From Treponema sp. (GTDB lineage Bacteria > Spirochaetota > Spirochaetia > Treponematales > Treponemataceae): 7,688 bases of DNA. The stretch is taken from assembly GCA_024691265.1 (NCBI GenBank), contig JAILNT010000051.1:1-7688 (forward strand), written 5' to 3'. A program made the translations under genes and the position numbers. The notes beneath the pieces are model-generated. The model ran no database searches. It saw nothing but the letters and a program-made list of their open reading frames with translations, and was not told where the DNA came from. Below, piece by piece: positions 1 to 6,176 of the stretch; the first letter of the stretch is position 1, and each line of letters opens with the position of its first letter.

Positions 1-105
1 TATTTTTTAGTATACTCCAATTTAAAATGTAATTATAGAGTTTATATATAATCACTACAATTTATATAAAATAAAACATTTCTATTAATTGCGTCTACAG
101 TATAT
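1..105. other. AT-rich upstream region, no gene
   Basis: This stretch precedes the first gene of the + strand operon and holds no convincing coding sequence. It is very AT-rich. It contains a TATAAT at 47-52 and a TATAAAAT at 65-72, either of which could be a -10 element, but neither has a good -35 hexamer at 16-18 bases. The operon promoter probably lies here or further upstream, outside the window. Confidence 0.5.
47..52 (+). promoter_or_regulatory. Candidate -10 box for the VanZ-like/Lrp/aminotransferase operon
   Basis: A perfect TATAAT hexamer lies 54 bases before the first start codon of the operon. No recognisable -35 element is present at the usual spacing; the nearest is TTTAAA at 21-26, with a 20-base spacer. 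In sequence this AT-rich such hexamers arise easily by chance, so the call is weak. Confidence 0.25.
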
Positions 106-522
106 ATGAAAAATATGTCTGTAGCGATTTATAAAATATTATTTAAATTGCCTGCTATAATTGTAATTTTTATTAGCTGGTATCTTTCTTCTCAGGAAAG
201 AGTACCAATGCCAGATTTTGCCAATTCAGATAAATTAGTTCATTTTATTTGCTTTGGAGGTCTAGCGTTTTGCTTTGCGTTTTGGTTTTGTATTAAAAAC
301 TGGAAAAAACATATAAAAAGAAATAGTGTTATTTGTATAGCATTAACTTCTTTATATGGAATTATAGATGAGATTCACCAGTCATTTACTCCAGGAAGGT
401 CTTGTAGTGTATTTGATTGGCTTGCAGATACAGCTGGTGCTACTGCAGGAATCTTTGTGTATGTATTGCTGCTTTCTATTTTGATTAATACAGTATGGAG
501 GACAAAATATGGACAAGAATGA
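106..522 (+). CDS. VanZ-like family small membrane protein
   Basis: A 138-residue integral membrane protein with the VanZ-like (PF04892) pattern. It has about four hydrophobic segments, at roughly residues 13-29, 46-64, 74-90 and 110-128. The family's conserved polar positions are visible: D42-K43-x-x-H46 at the start of the second segment, then D88-E89-x-x-Q92, P96-G97-R98, D104, and a D108/G111/G115 pattern leading into the last helix. VanZ of enterococci gives low-level teicoplanin resistance, but most family members have no known function, and no resistance role should be read from this one. The start is uncertain: no Shine-Dalgarno precedes the ATG at 106, and a second in-frame ATG lies at 115. 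The 3' end overlaps the next gene by 14 bases, which suggests translational coupling with the Lrp-type regulator. Confidence 0.85.
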   Translation: MKNMSVAIYKILFKLPAIIVIFISWYLSSQERVPMPDFANSDKLVHFICFGGLAFCFAFWFCIKNWKKHIKRNSVICIALTSLYGIIDEIHQSFTPGRSCSVFDWLADTAGATAGIFVYVLLLSILINTVWRTKYGQE

Positions 523-1045
523 AATGAAAGATTTAGCTAATGGTGAAAAATTGGAGGGCATGGAAGAAATTTTAAATCTTCTAAAAGATAACGCCCGTCT
601 TTCTGTAGAAGATATTTCTGCAATGACAAGAAAAACTCCTGAACAGGTAAAAGCTATAATCAGAAAACTCGAAGATGAAGGTATAATTCTAAAATATGCG
701 GCTATCATAAATCCAGAAAAGGATAATAACCAGAAAGATAAGGTTAGGGCTGAAATTGAAATACAGGTTACACCTGAAAGAGAAAAAGGCTTTGATGGTC
801 TTGCAGATAGAATATATAGATTCCCACAGGTAAAATCTGTTTATCTTATGAGTGGAGGTTACGACCTTAAAGTTATTATAGAAGGTGATACTCTCCAAGA
901 TGTAGCATTTTTTGTTGCTCGAAAGCTTTCAACACTAGAGGGAGTTCGTTCTACAAAGACTCATTTTATATTGAAAACCTATAAGGAAAATGATGTTTTA
1001 TATGTAGAAGACAATATTGACCGTCGTGAAGGAGTTACTGCATAA
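509..1045 (+). CDS. Lrp/AsnC-family transcriptional regulator
   Basis: A 178-residue DNA-binding regulator. The N-terminal winged helix-turn-helix is at about residues 18-62, reading ILNLLKDNARLSVEDISAM and then a recognition-helix region around QVKAIIRKLEDEGII. The C-terminal RAM/AsnC ligand-binding and oligomerisation domain is at about 78-158, with the motif VKSVYLMSGGYDLKVIIEG. Lrp/AsnC proteins form octamers or dimers and usually respond to amino acids. A good Shine-Dalgarno (GGAGGA, 497-502) lies 6 bases before the ATG, inside the end of the VanZ-like gene. The aminotransferase gene starts 2 bases after this stop codon. The domain sequence and this partner resemble the YugG/AlaR type of Bacillus, which controls the adjacent alanine aminotransferase gene, so a local regulator of the downstream enzyme is the likeliest role (inference). 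The effector amino acid cannot be read from the sequence. Confidence 0.92.
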   Translation: MDKNEMKDLANGEKLEGMEEILNLLKDNARLSVEDISAMTRKTPEQVKAIIRKLEDEGIILKYAAIINPEKDNNQKDKVRAEIEIQVTPEREKGFDGLADRIYRFPQVKSVYLMSGGYDLKVIIEGDTLQDVAFFVARKLSTLEGVRSTKTHFILKTYKENDVLYVEDNIDRREGVTA

Positions 1046-1047
1046 AA

Positions 1048-2217
1048 ATGAATACCAGAGAAGACAGATTTAGTAAATCTCTTTTGGAAACTCCCCCTAG
1101 CGGTATCAGAAAGTTCTTTGAAATGCTTATAGGGCATGATGATGTAATTTCATTATCTGTTGGAGAACCAGATTTTCCAACTCCATGGCAGATGAGAGAA
1201 GAAGCTTTTTATCATCTTGAAAAAGGTCATACTTCGTATACATCTAACTGGGGATTACTCGAGCTTAGAGAAGAAATCTCTAAATATATGGAACGTTATG
1301 GAATGTTCTATAATCCAAAAAATGAGATTTTAGTAACCGTTGGTGCAAGTGAGGGTGTTGATGCAGTTTTAAGGGCAATATTGAATCCTGGTGATGAAAT
1401 TATTGTCTGTCAGCCTTGCTATGTAAACTATACACCTTTGGCATATCTTACAGGAGCTAAAGTTATTGAAATAGACACTTCTGTAAACGGATTTCATCCT
1501 ACAGCTGAACAAATAAAAGCAGTTATAACTCCTAAAACAAAAGCTATAATGATGTGTTCTCCAAATAATCCTACAGGAACAATGATTCCTAAAGATGAGC
1601 TTGAGAAAATAGCTAAGGTTGTTGTAGAAAATAAAATATGGTGTATAAGTGACGAAATCTATTGTGAGCTTGCTTATGACGGAGCTAAACATGTTTCAAT
1701 AGGAAGCTTCACAGGAATGAAAGATTATGCCATAATACTTAATGGTTTTTCAAAATCCTTTGCCATGACTGGTTGGCGTATTGGCTATATTGCAGCTCCC
1801 CCAGATTTGATGGCTCAAATGGTAAAACTTCATCAATATAATACTATTTGTGCTCCTATTATGAGTCAGTATGCAGCTATTGAAGGTCTTAAAAATGGCT
1901 GGAATGAAGTTGAAAAAATGCGTATAAGCTATCAACAAAGACGTAATTTAATGTATAAAGCTTTTTGTGATATGGGACTTTCTGTTCCTGAGCCTACAGG
2001 AGCTTTTTATATGTTCCCAGATATTACTCCAACAGGTATGACTAGTGAGGAGTTTGCAACAAAACTCTTTCAAGAATATTCTGTTGCTGTAGTTCCTGGA
2101 AGTGTTTTTGGGAAGGGCGGCGAAGGTCATATAAGGTGTTGTTATGCTACAAGCATAGATAAAATAAAAATTGCCCTGGAAAGAATACGGGATTTTGTAG
2201 AAAAGAACCGACAATAA
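1048..2217 (+). CDS. PLP-dependent class I/II aminotransferase (AspC/AlaT-like fold type I)
   Basis: A 389-residue cytosolic enzyme of the usual length for the family (PF00155). It transfers an amino group between an amino acid and a 2-oxo acid through pyridoxal phosphate. Visible landmarks, in order: VGEPDF (38-43) near the N-terminus; the GASEG phosphate-binding turn (99-103); SPNNPTG (171-177) with the cofactor-contacting N174; SDEIY (201-205) with D202, which contacts the pyridine nitrogen, and Y205; the PLP lysine K236 in GFSKSFAMTGWRIGY (233-247); and R363 in IRCCYA, the substrate carboxylate binder. The AMTGWRIGY form is typical of the I-beta/I-gamma subgroups. The substrate is not determined; alanine, aspartate and aromatic acids are all possible. 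Pairing with an AlaR-like regulator favours alanine/pyruvate chemistry (inference). GAAGGAG at 1028-1034 precedes the ATG by 13 bases, slightly far, and the gene is almost certainly co-transcribed with the regulator. Confidence 0.93.
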   Translation: MNTREDRFSKSLLETPPSGIRKFFEMLIGHDDVISLSVGEPDFPTPWQMREEAFYHLEKGHTSYTSNWGLLELREEISKYMERYGMFYNPKNEILVTVGASEGVDAVLRAILNPGDEIIVCQPCYVNYTPLAYLTGAKVIEIDTSVNGFHPTAEQIKAVITPKTKAIMMCSPNNPTGTMIPKDELEKIAKVVVENKIWCISDEIYCELAYDGAKHVSIGSFTGMKDYAIILNGFSKSFAMTGWRIGYIAAPPDLMAQMVKLHQYNTICAPIMSQYAAIEGLKNGWNEVEKMRISYQQRRNLMYKAFCDMGLSVPEPTGAFYMFPDITPTGMTSEEFATKLFQEYSVAVVPGSVFGKGGEGHIRCCYATSIDKIKIALERIRDFVEKNRQ

Positions 2218-2239
2218 ATATATCAAAGGGAGTTTTTTT

Positions 2240-3586
2240 ATGGACAGTAGTTTGCCTTTTATAATTGCAGCTATAGCAGTTTTTGTAGTAATTGCAATTC
2301 TGCTTTCGCTTTCAGGAAGAAAAGGCGGCAGTGGAGGTAATAGACAGAAAGGTCGTGCAGCTATAATAAGAGAGGCTTCGCATAAACTTTCTGTTAATCC
2401 TCATAATCCTGCCGGTCTTATTCCATTAGGCGAATTATATTTTACAGAGCAATTGTGGGACAAAGCTTATCCTTTATATGATACGATGTTTACTATTGCA
2501 CCTGCTCATCATGAAATAGACCCGCTAATTGCATCATTAAGACAAGGTATTTGTGCTATAAAACTTAATAAGATAAATGAGGGTATGAAGGGCTTACTTT
2601 CTGCATATAAACTTGCACCTAATAATGCAGATGTAAATTATTATCTTGGATATGCCTTCTTTAAATCTTCTGTTTATGATAAAGCTATTCCTCTTTTGAA
2701 AAAGACTTTAATGCTAAATCCTGAAGCTCAAGATGTATATTGTATTTTAGGTTCAAGTCTTTATCATTCAAAGCATTATAGAGATTCATTGCCATACTTA
2801 AAAAGAGCCTTGGACAATAATCCTGAAGATAAAGAATCTCTTTTTAATATGGCAGATGCAATGCAGGAATCAGGCATGGCTGATAAAGCAATGAAGATAT
2901 TCTTGCATTTGCGTCCAGACCCTGTATTTGGAGCTCGTTCTTGTCTTGCTTGTGGTATAAATCACGCTAAAAATGGACAGAATGATAAAGCTATTTCAGA
3001 TTATGAAATAGGTTTAAGACATGAAAATATTCCTCCTGAAACATTGCTTGAATTACGTTACAGACTTGCACAGTGCTGCTTTGCTACAAATGCCATTGCA
3101 AAAGGTATTGCAAGTTTAAGACAGATACAGGCAATGAATCCAAATTATAAAGATGTTGCAGCTTTACTTAGTAGATATCAGGAATTGAGCCAGAATACCA
3201 ACTTACAGGTATTCCTTTCTTCAGGAACGAGTGATTTTGTAGCTTTATGTAGAAAATTTGTGGCAGCATTCTATAAAAGGGCTAATATAAAGATTATGGA
3301 TATTTCTGTTAATCCCAACTTCACAGAGATTCTTGCAGATATTGAAAATACAAGATGGGAAGATACAGAAGTATTCAGATTTTATAGGACTACAGGTTCT
3401 ATTGGAGAACTCTTTTTAAGAGATTTTCATGCAAGAGTAAGAGATTCTAAAGCTGATAAAGGTGTTTGTGTAACAGCAGGTACATTTACAGAAGAAGCTC
3501 ATAAATTTATTGAAGGACGTCCTATAGACCTTGTAGAAAAGCAGGGACTTACAAAAGTTCTTAAACAGATTGATATGTCGAATTAA
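2240..3586 (+). CDS. Membrane-anchored TPR protein with a C-terminal Mrr/restriction-endonuclease-like domain
   Basis: A 448-residue protein in three parts. Residues 5-24 form one hydrophobic helix followed by a glycine/lysine-rich linker (SGRKGGSGGNRQKGR), giving an N-terminal anchor with the bulk predicted on the cytoplasmic side. Residues about 57-315 are tetratricopeptide repeats, clearest at 131-161 (VNYYLGYAFFKSSVYDKAIP) and 165-195 (VYCILGSSLYHSKHYRDSLP), then weaker units to about 312; TPRs bind protein partners. Residues about 327-446 resemble Mrr_cat (PF04471): the block at 408-420 (GVCVTAGTFTEEA) and the closing IDLVEKQGLTKVL match the end of that fold. The catalytic Q-x-K strand of Mrr appears replaced by FRFYRT (379-384), so nuclease activity is unlikely. 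AAGGGAG (2226-2232) sits 7 bases before the ATG, 22 bases after the aminotransferase gene. The function is unknown; a membrane scaffold is an inference. Confidence 0.85.
   Translation: MDSSLPFIIAAIAVFVVIAILLSLSGRKGGSGGNRQKGRAAIIREASHKLSVNPHNPAGLIPLGELYFTEQLWDKAYPLYDTMFTIAPAHHEIDPLIASLRQGICAIKLNKINEGMKGLLSAYKLAPNNADVNYYLGYAFFKSSVYDKAIPLLKKTLMLNPEAQDVYCILGSSLYHSKHYRDSLPYLKRALDNNPEDKESLFNMADAMQESGMADKAMKIFLHLRPDPVFGARSCLACGINHAKNGQNDKAISDYEIGLRHENIPPETLLELRYRLAQCCFATNAIAKGIASLRQIQAMNPNYKDVAALLSRYQELSQNTNLQVFLSSGTSDFVALCRKFVAAFYKRANIKIMDISVNPNFTEILADIENTRWEDTEVFRFYRTTGSIGELFLRDFHARVRDSKADKGVCVTAGTFTEEAHKFIEGRPIDLVEKQGLTKVLKQIDMSN
3218..3577 (+). other. Mrr-like (PD-(D/E)XK fold) domain with degenerate active site, inside the TPR protein
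   Basis: This is the domain segment covering residues about 327-446 of the TPR protein. Compared from memory with E. coli Mrr, the spacing of 'strand - VG - helix - KGVFIT-x-x-F-T-x-E-A - helix - LIDG-x-x-L' is preserved: here TTGSIGELFLRDF, then GVCVTAGTFTEEA, then IDLVEKQGLTKVL. In Mrr the strand before VG carries Q-A-K; here the aligned residues are R-F-Y, and no G-x-D dipeptide stands clearly in the expected upstream place. The fold seems kept and the chemistry lost. This is pattern recognition by eye and not a profile score. Confidence 0.6.
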
Positions 3587-3604
3587 TTTTTAACTTGATT
3601 TGTC

Positions 3605-3669
3605 AAATAAAAAAGCCAGAGAAGTGAATATCTTTATCAGATGTTCTTTTTCTTCGGCTTTTTTTATTT
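3605..3669. terminator. Bidirectional rho-independent terminator between convergent operons
   Basis: A long imperfect inverted repeat. The outer arms are AAAAAAGCC (3609-3617) and GGCTTTTTT (3656-3664), the inner arms GAATATCT (3624-3631) and AGATGTTC (3637-3644, one G-T pair), with a TTATC-like loop and a partly paired A/G-rich to T/C-rich middle. On the + strand the stem is followed by a T run, and on the - strand the complement of the A run gives another. It lies 18 bases after the TPR gene stop and 7 bases before the rsmG stop on the opposite strand, the right place to end both operons. Confidence 0.88.
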
Positions 3670-3676
3670 GCTTTTT

Positions 3677-4378
3677 TTATTTCTTATAAAAGACAACAAG
3701 ATTTCTTTCTCTCTTGTCTTCTTCCTTTTCTACGTCTACAGTAAGATATGGAACAGTTAAAGGAATCTGTTCATAAGAATCTACAATCTCCTTTATACCT
3801 GCCATTTCTTCTACAATTTTTTCACTTCTTGCTTTGTAGGCTGCAACAATTCCGCCTAGCTTCAGCATAGCAAGAATTGTCTTTGTCATGTCCAGTGTTA
3901 GAGGTCTGAAAGCTCTAAATGTAGCCATATCTAAAGATTTTTTGTGAACTCTTTCGGCTTCTTTATTCATGACTGTTACATTTTGAAGTCCTAAAACTGC
4001 TATTGTATTTTCCAAAAAAGAGCATCTCTTTTTCATTCTTTCTATTAACCTGAAGTCATATTCAGGAAACACTGTAGCAAGAACAATACCTGGAAAACCT
4101 GAACCGCTGCCAATATCACCAATTACAAGCTTTTCATTTTCTCCAATAAGATTATCCTTTAGTGAAGATGCAAGTTTCTCTATATAAGGAGCTCCAGCAA
4201 GACTATCTAATACATGGTTTACAGCAAGTTCATCATAATCATCTGTACCTACAAGATTACATGTTTGATTGAAGAGCTGAATTTCTTTTATATAGCTGTC
4301 CATTTTACTTTCGATGAAAGCAGCTTTTTCTCCAGAAAAACCTAGTTTTTCAATACCTGTGTGAAGTTTGTCTGACAT
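3677..4378 (-). CDS. rsmG: 16S rRNA (guanine527-N7)-methyltransferase RsmG (GidB)
   Basis: A 233-residue cytosolic SAM-dependent Rossmann methyltransferase, slightly longer than the usual 205-240 residues but within the family range. RsmG makes m7G527 in the 530 loop of 16S rRNA, and its loss gives low-level streptomycin resistance in several bacteria (family knowledge). Visible landmarks: FNQTCNLVG (36-44) and NHVLDSLAG (54-62), which match the family's N-terminal 'wN..NLT' and 'H.lDSL' blocks; the SAM-binding loop DIGSGSGFPG (88-97); the acidic end of the second strand at E113 followed by KKRCSFLENT; the NVTVMNKEAERV block (133-144); and ATFRAFRPL (152-160) in place of the common 'SRA'. AGGA (4385-4388) stands 6 bases before the ATG. 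It is the last gene of the - strand operon, 15 bases after the secreted hypothetical gene, and ends just before the shared terminator. Confidence 0.95.
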   Translation of the reverse strand: MSDKLHTGIEKLGFSGEKAAFIESKMDSYIKEIQLFNQTCNLVGTDDYDELAVNHVLDSLAGAPYIEKLASSLKDNLIGENEKLVIGDIGSGSGFPGIVLATVFPEYDFRLIERMKKRCSFLENTIAVLGLQNVTVMNKEAERVHKKSLDMATFRAFRPLTLDMTKTILAMLKLGGIVAAYKARSEKIVEEMAGIKEIVDSYEQIPLTVPYLTVDVEKEEDKRERNLVVFYKK

Positions 4379-4393
4379 AAAAAATCCTAAAAA

Positions 4394-5326
4394 TTATTGA
4401 TTTGTTCCAATATCAAGAAGCATATCAACCTGCTTACCGGCTTCTGTTTTATGAAGTGTCACAAGATTTCCTGTTCTTTCAGCCTGTAAAGAAGGAATAT
4501 TGGAAAGTTGATATACATAAGAATATGGGTTAGGTTTATCTTGTGAAACAGAAAGAGCTACTTCATATATTTCATTACCATTTTTCGAACCTATAGGGTG
4601 AAACAAAAGATAAAAAGTTTCTGTGTAAAAACTTCCATCTGAAAGATATCTTCTGTCACCTGTTACAAGAAATGAGCCGTCAATTTGTGGCTGCGAAACA
4701 TATACTGTACGACAAGTTGAGAGAATACTATAACCGTTTACAATAAAACGTAAGAGAGAAGCTGTTGCCCTTGGAATAACATTTTCCTGCTTTACAGTAT
4801 CATTTATTACAGCTGTTTCAGAATAATTAGAAAGTTCCTGTTCACTCTTTGGTTCTGTAGTAAGTGTATGATTTGAATTTTTTAAAGATTCCTGAGTACT
4901 TGAAATCTGTTTCTTCAAATCTGCTATTTCATTCAGAATTTGCTGCAATAAAGCTAAAGTTGAAGAAGCATTTCCTGCGTCATTAGGTGTTGTAAGATTG
5001 CCTAGTAAACCTAGATTACCAAGAGATGATATATCTGTAGCAGAAAGAGTAGCCTTTTGTACATTTTGAGTAACATTAGTTGTGCTAGTATTAGTGCTTG
5101 TTGATGTATTCTGACTTGAATCCTTATTATTGCTTGAAGAATTACTTTTTGTAGAAGTTTCTCCAGGTGTATAAAAAGATTGAGAATAAGTTGGAACAGA
5201 GACACTTGGCATCGATGGCATGGAAGGCATGCTTGGCATTTGTACAGAACTACTAGTTTGAGCATTTCCCATACAAACAATTCCTAGTGCTAATAATGAT
5301 GTTAAAAAATATTTACATACTTGCAA
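4394..5326 (-). CDS. Secreted low-complexity hypothetical protein with coiled coil and C-terminal beta-rich domain
   Basis: Family not recognised. The chosen start is the TTG at 5326 (310 residues), because GGAGGA (5337-5332) sits 5 bases upstream. The frame is open further, to another TTG at 5347 (317 residues), but that one has no such site. From 5326 the protein begins with a clean signal peptide: MQVCKYF, a hydrophobic stretch, then MGNA and a likely cut before Q23. The cysteine in the hydrophobic stretch lacks a good lipobox. Next come a fourfold Met-Pro-Ser repeat (30-41), a Ser/Thr/Asn-rich linker (about 57-90), a short predicted coiled coil (about 122-150, LALLQQILNEIADLKKQIS), another polar linker, and a compact domain of alternating hydrophobic residues at about 185-305. 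The protein is probably periplasmic or surface-exposed. Its start lies inside the end of the metallopeptidase gene (14-base overlap), so the two are translationally coupled. Confidence 0.75.
   Translation of the reverse strand: MQVCKYFLTSLLALGIVCMGNAQTSSSVQMPSMPSMPSMPSVSVPTYSQSFYTPGETSTKSNSSSNNKDSSQNTSTSTNTSTTNVTQNVQKATLSATDISSLGNLGLLGNLTTPNDAGNASSTLALLQQILNEIADLKKQISSTQESLKNSNHTLTTEPKSEQELSNYSETAVINDTVKQENVIPRATASLLRFIVNGYSILSTCRTVYVSQPQIDGSFLVTGDRRYLSDGSFYTETFYLLFHPIGSKNGNEIYEVALSVSQDKPNPYSYVYQLSNIPSLQAERTGNLVTLHKTEAGKQVDMLLDIGTNQ
5204..5239 (-). repeat. Four tandem 9-bp units encoding Met-Pro-Ser
   Basis: Read on the - strand, four consecutive nine-base units ATGCCAAGC, ATGCCTTCC, ATGCCATCG and ATGCCAAGT each encode Met-Pro-Ser, just after the signal peptide of the secreted protein. 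The units differ mainly at third codon positions and between the two serine codon families. They are therefore not a recent slippage copy, and the peptide repeat seems to be kept by selection. Confidence 0.85.
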
Positions 5327-6128
5327 GGCTTTCCTCCACGACTTCAAGACGCTTTTCCAGTTCGTTTATAGTCTTTGTAAGTCTTTGTTTTTCTTTTTCA
5401 AGCTTTTCTTTAGGGTCTACTGTAACATTAGCTTTTCTTTTCATCATTTCCCTTACGGTTTCAGGGCTCTTTTTGCTTTCTCCCAGTAGTTCCTGTTCTG
5501 CATTTGCTCTTTCTTCCGGTTTTTTTATGGAACTAACAAGTTTCATATTTTCAAATCCAATAGCAGGATTAACTGGAACAGAAGCAACCTTTGTTATTGT
5601 CTTTGCAGCCTGTCTTGGCAATTTCAATATTCTATCAAGATAATCTTCATAGCGTATATTTGCATTTTCACAGAGTTCGTGTGCTTTTGCAAGCTTTTTT
5701 CCAAACTCAACCATTAATTTACCATTTGCTTCAAGATAATTTGTTCTAATCTCTTTTGTAAGATTATCTAAATCAGGGTATTCATGAAGGTCAATTTCGT
5801 AATAACCTTTTTCTTCTGCTACAGCAAGAAGACCATGAAATCTTGCCCAGAATGCATTTGTATGAACTTTAGAACTCTTTGCAGGAGCTTTACCTCCAGA
5901 AGCTTCTATTTCTTCTTCATTTATGAGGTGATGAGTATATTCATGAATCGCAGTATACATAAGCTGATTGTCAGTTTTGAAATTCTTATTATGTAAAAGA
6001 ATCTCTCTTGTATCAGGTTTATAAAGCCCATTAACTCTTTTACTTTCTTTACCTGTCAGAGTAACTGTGAAGTCAAGATTTGTATTTTCTATTTCAAGCA
6101 ATCTGCTTTTAATTGTTTCGTTATCCAT
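5313..6128 (-). CDS. SprT-like/gluzincin-type zinc metallopeptidase domain protein with C-terminal coiled coil
   Basis: A 271-residue soluble protein without a signal peptide. The N-terminal half holds a zinc-protease helix HEYTHH (62-67), with metal ligands H62 and H66 and catalytic base E63, preceded by a strand (REILLHNKNF) as in SprT/WLM-like domains. A plausible third ligand is H89 in KVHTNAFWARFHGLL, which resembles the SprT 'HG..F' segment. The middle is helical and charged, and the C-terminus (about 236-268) is a Lys/Glu-rich heptad region likely to form a coiled coil. The substrate is unknown; SprT relatives act on DNA-protein crosslinks in eukaryotes, but that cannot be transferred here. 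AGGGGA (6144-6139) lies 10 bases before the ATG. The gene is 48 bases after rsmE and overlaps the secreted hypothetical gene, so it belongs to the rsmE-rsmG operon. Confidence 0.75.
   Translation of the reverse strand: MDNETIKSRLLEIENTNLDFTVTLTGKESKRVNGLYKPDTREILLHNKNFKTDNQLMYTAIHEYTHHLINEEEIEASGGKAPAKSSKVHTNAFWARFHGLLAVAEEKGYYEIDLHEYPDLDNLTKEIRTNYLEANGKLMVEFGKKLAKAHELCENANIRYEDYLDRILKLPRQAAKTITKVASVPVNPAIGFENMKLVSSIKKPEERANAEQELLGESKKSPETVREMMKRKANVTVDPKEKLEKEKQRLTKTINELEKRLEVVEESLASM
5332..5337 (-). promoter_or_regulatory. Shine-Dalgarno that fixes the TTG start of the secreted protein
   Basis: GGAGGA on the - strand, 5 bases before the TTG at 5326 and inside the 3' end of the metallopeptidase gene. 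It is the strongest ribosome binding site near the signal-peptide coding region and supports the shorter 310-residue product. Confidence 0.75.
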
Positions 6129-6176
6129 AAAAATATTATCCCCTGTATCTAAAAGTAAATATAACTTAAAAAATAA

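Noticed and set aside
106..522. Glycopeptide resistance gene vanZ
   Set aside because: The protein is only a family-level VanZ-like match and no vanA/vanH/vanX-type genes are nearby, so a resistance call is not supported.
3218..3577. Active restriction endonuclease or defence system
   Set aside because: The catalytic residues of the Mrr fold are not seen, there is no methyltransferase or specificity partner, and the context is housekeeping metabolism.
5011..5280. 89-codon frame on the - strand within the secreted protein gene
   Set aside because: It is the alternate frame of the low-complexity region. The CxxC-like pairs come from the repeat units read out of frame, and there is no start signal.
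5326..5347. TTG at 5347 as the start of the secreted protein
   Set aside because: No Shine-Dalgarno lies at the right distance, whereas GGAGGA stands 5 bases before the TTG at 5326, which also gives a more typical signal peptide.
5287..5643. Open frame of 118 codons on the + strand opposite the metallopeptidase gene
   Set aside because: It is an antisense shadow of the metallopeptidase and secreted-protein genes: Ser/Phe-rich composition from the complement of Lys/Glu codons, no ribosome binding site and no domain.
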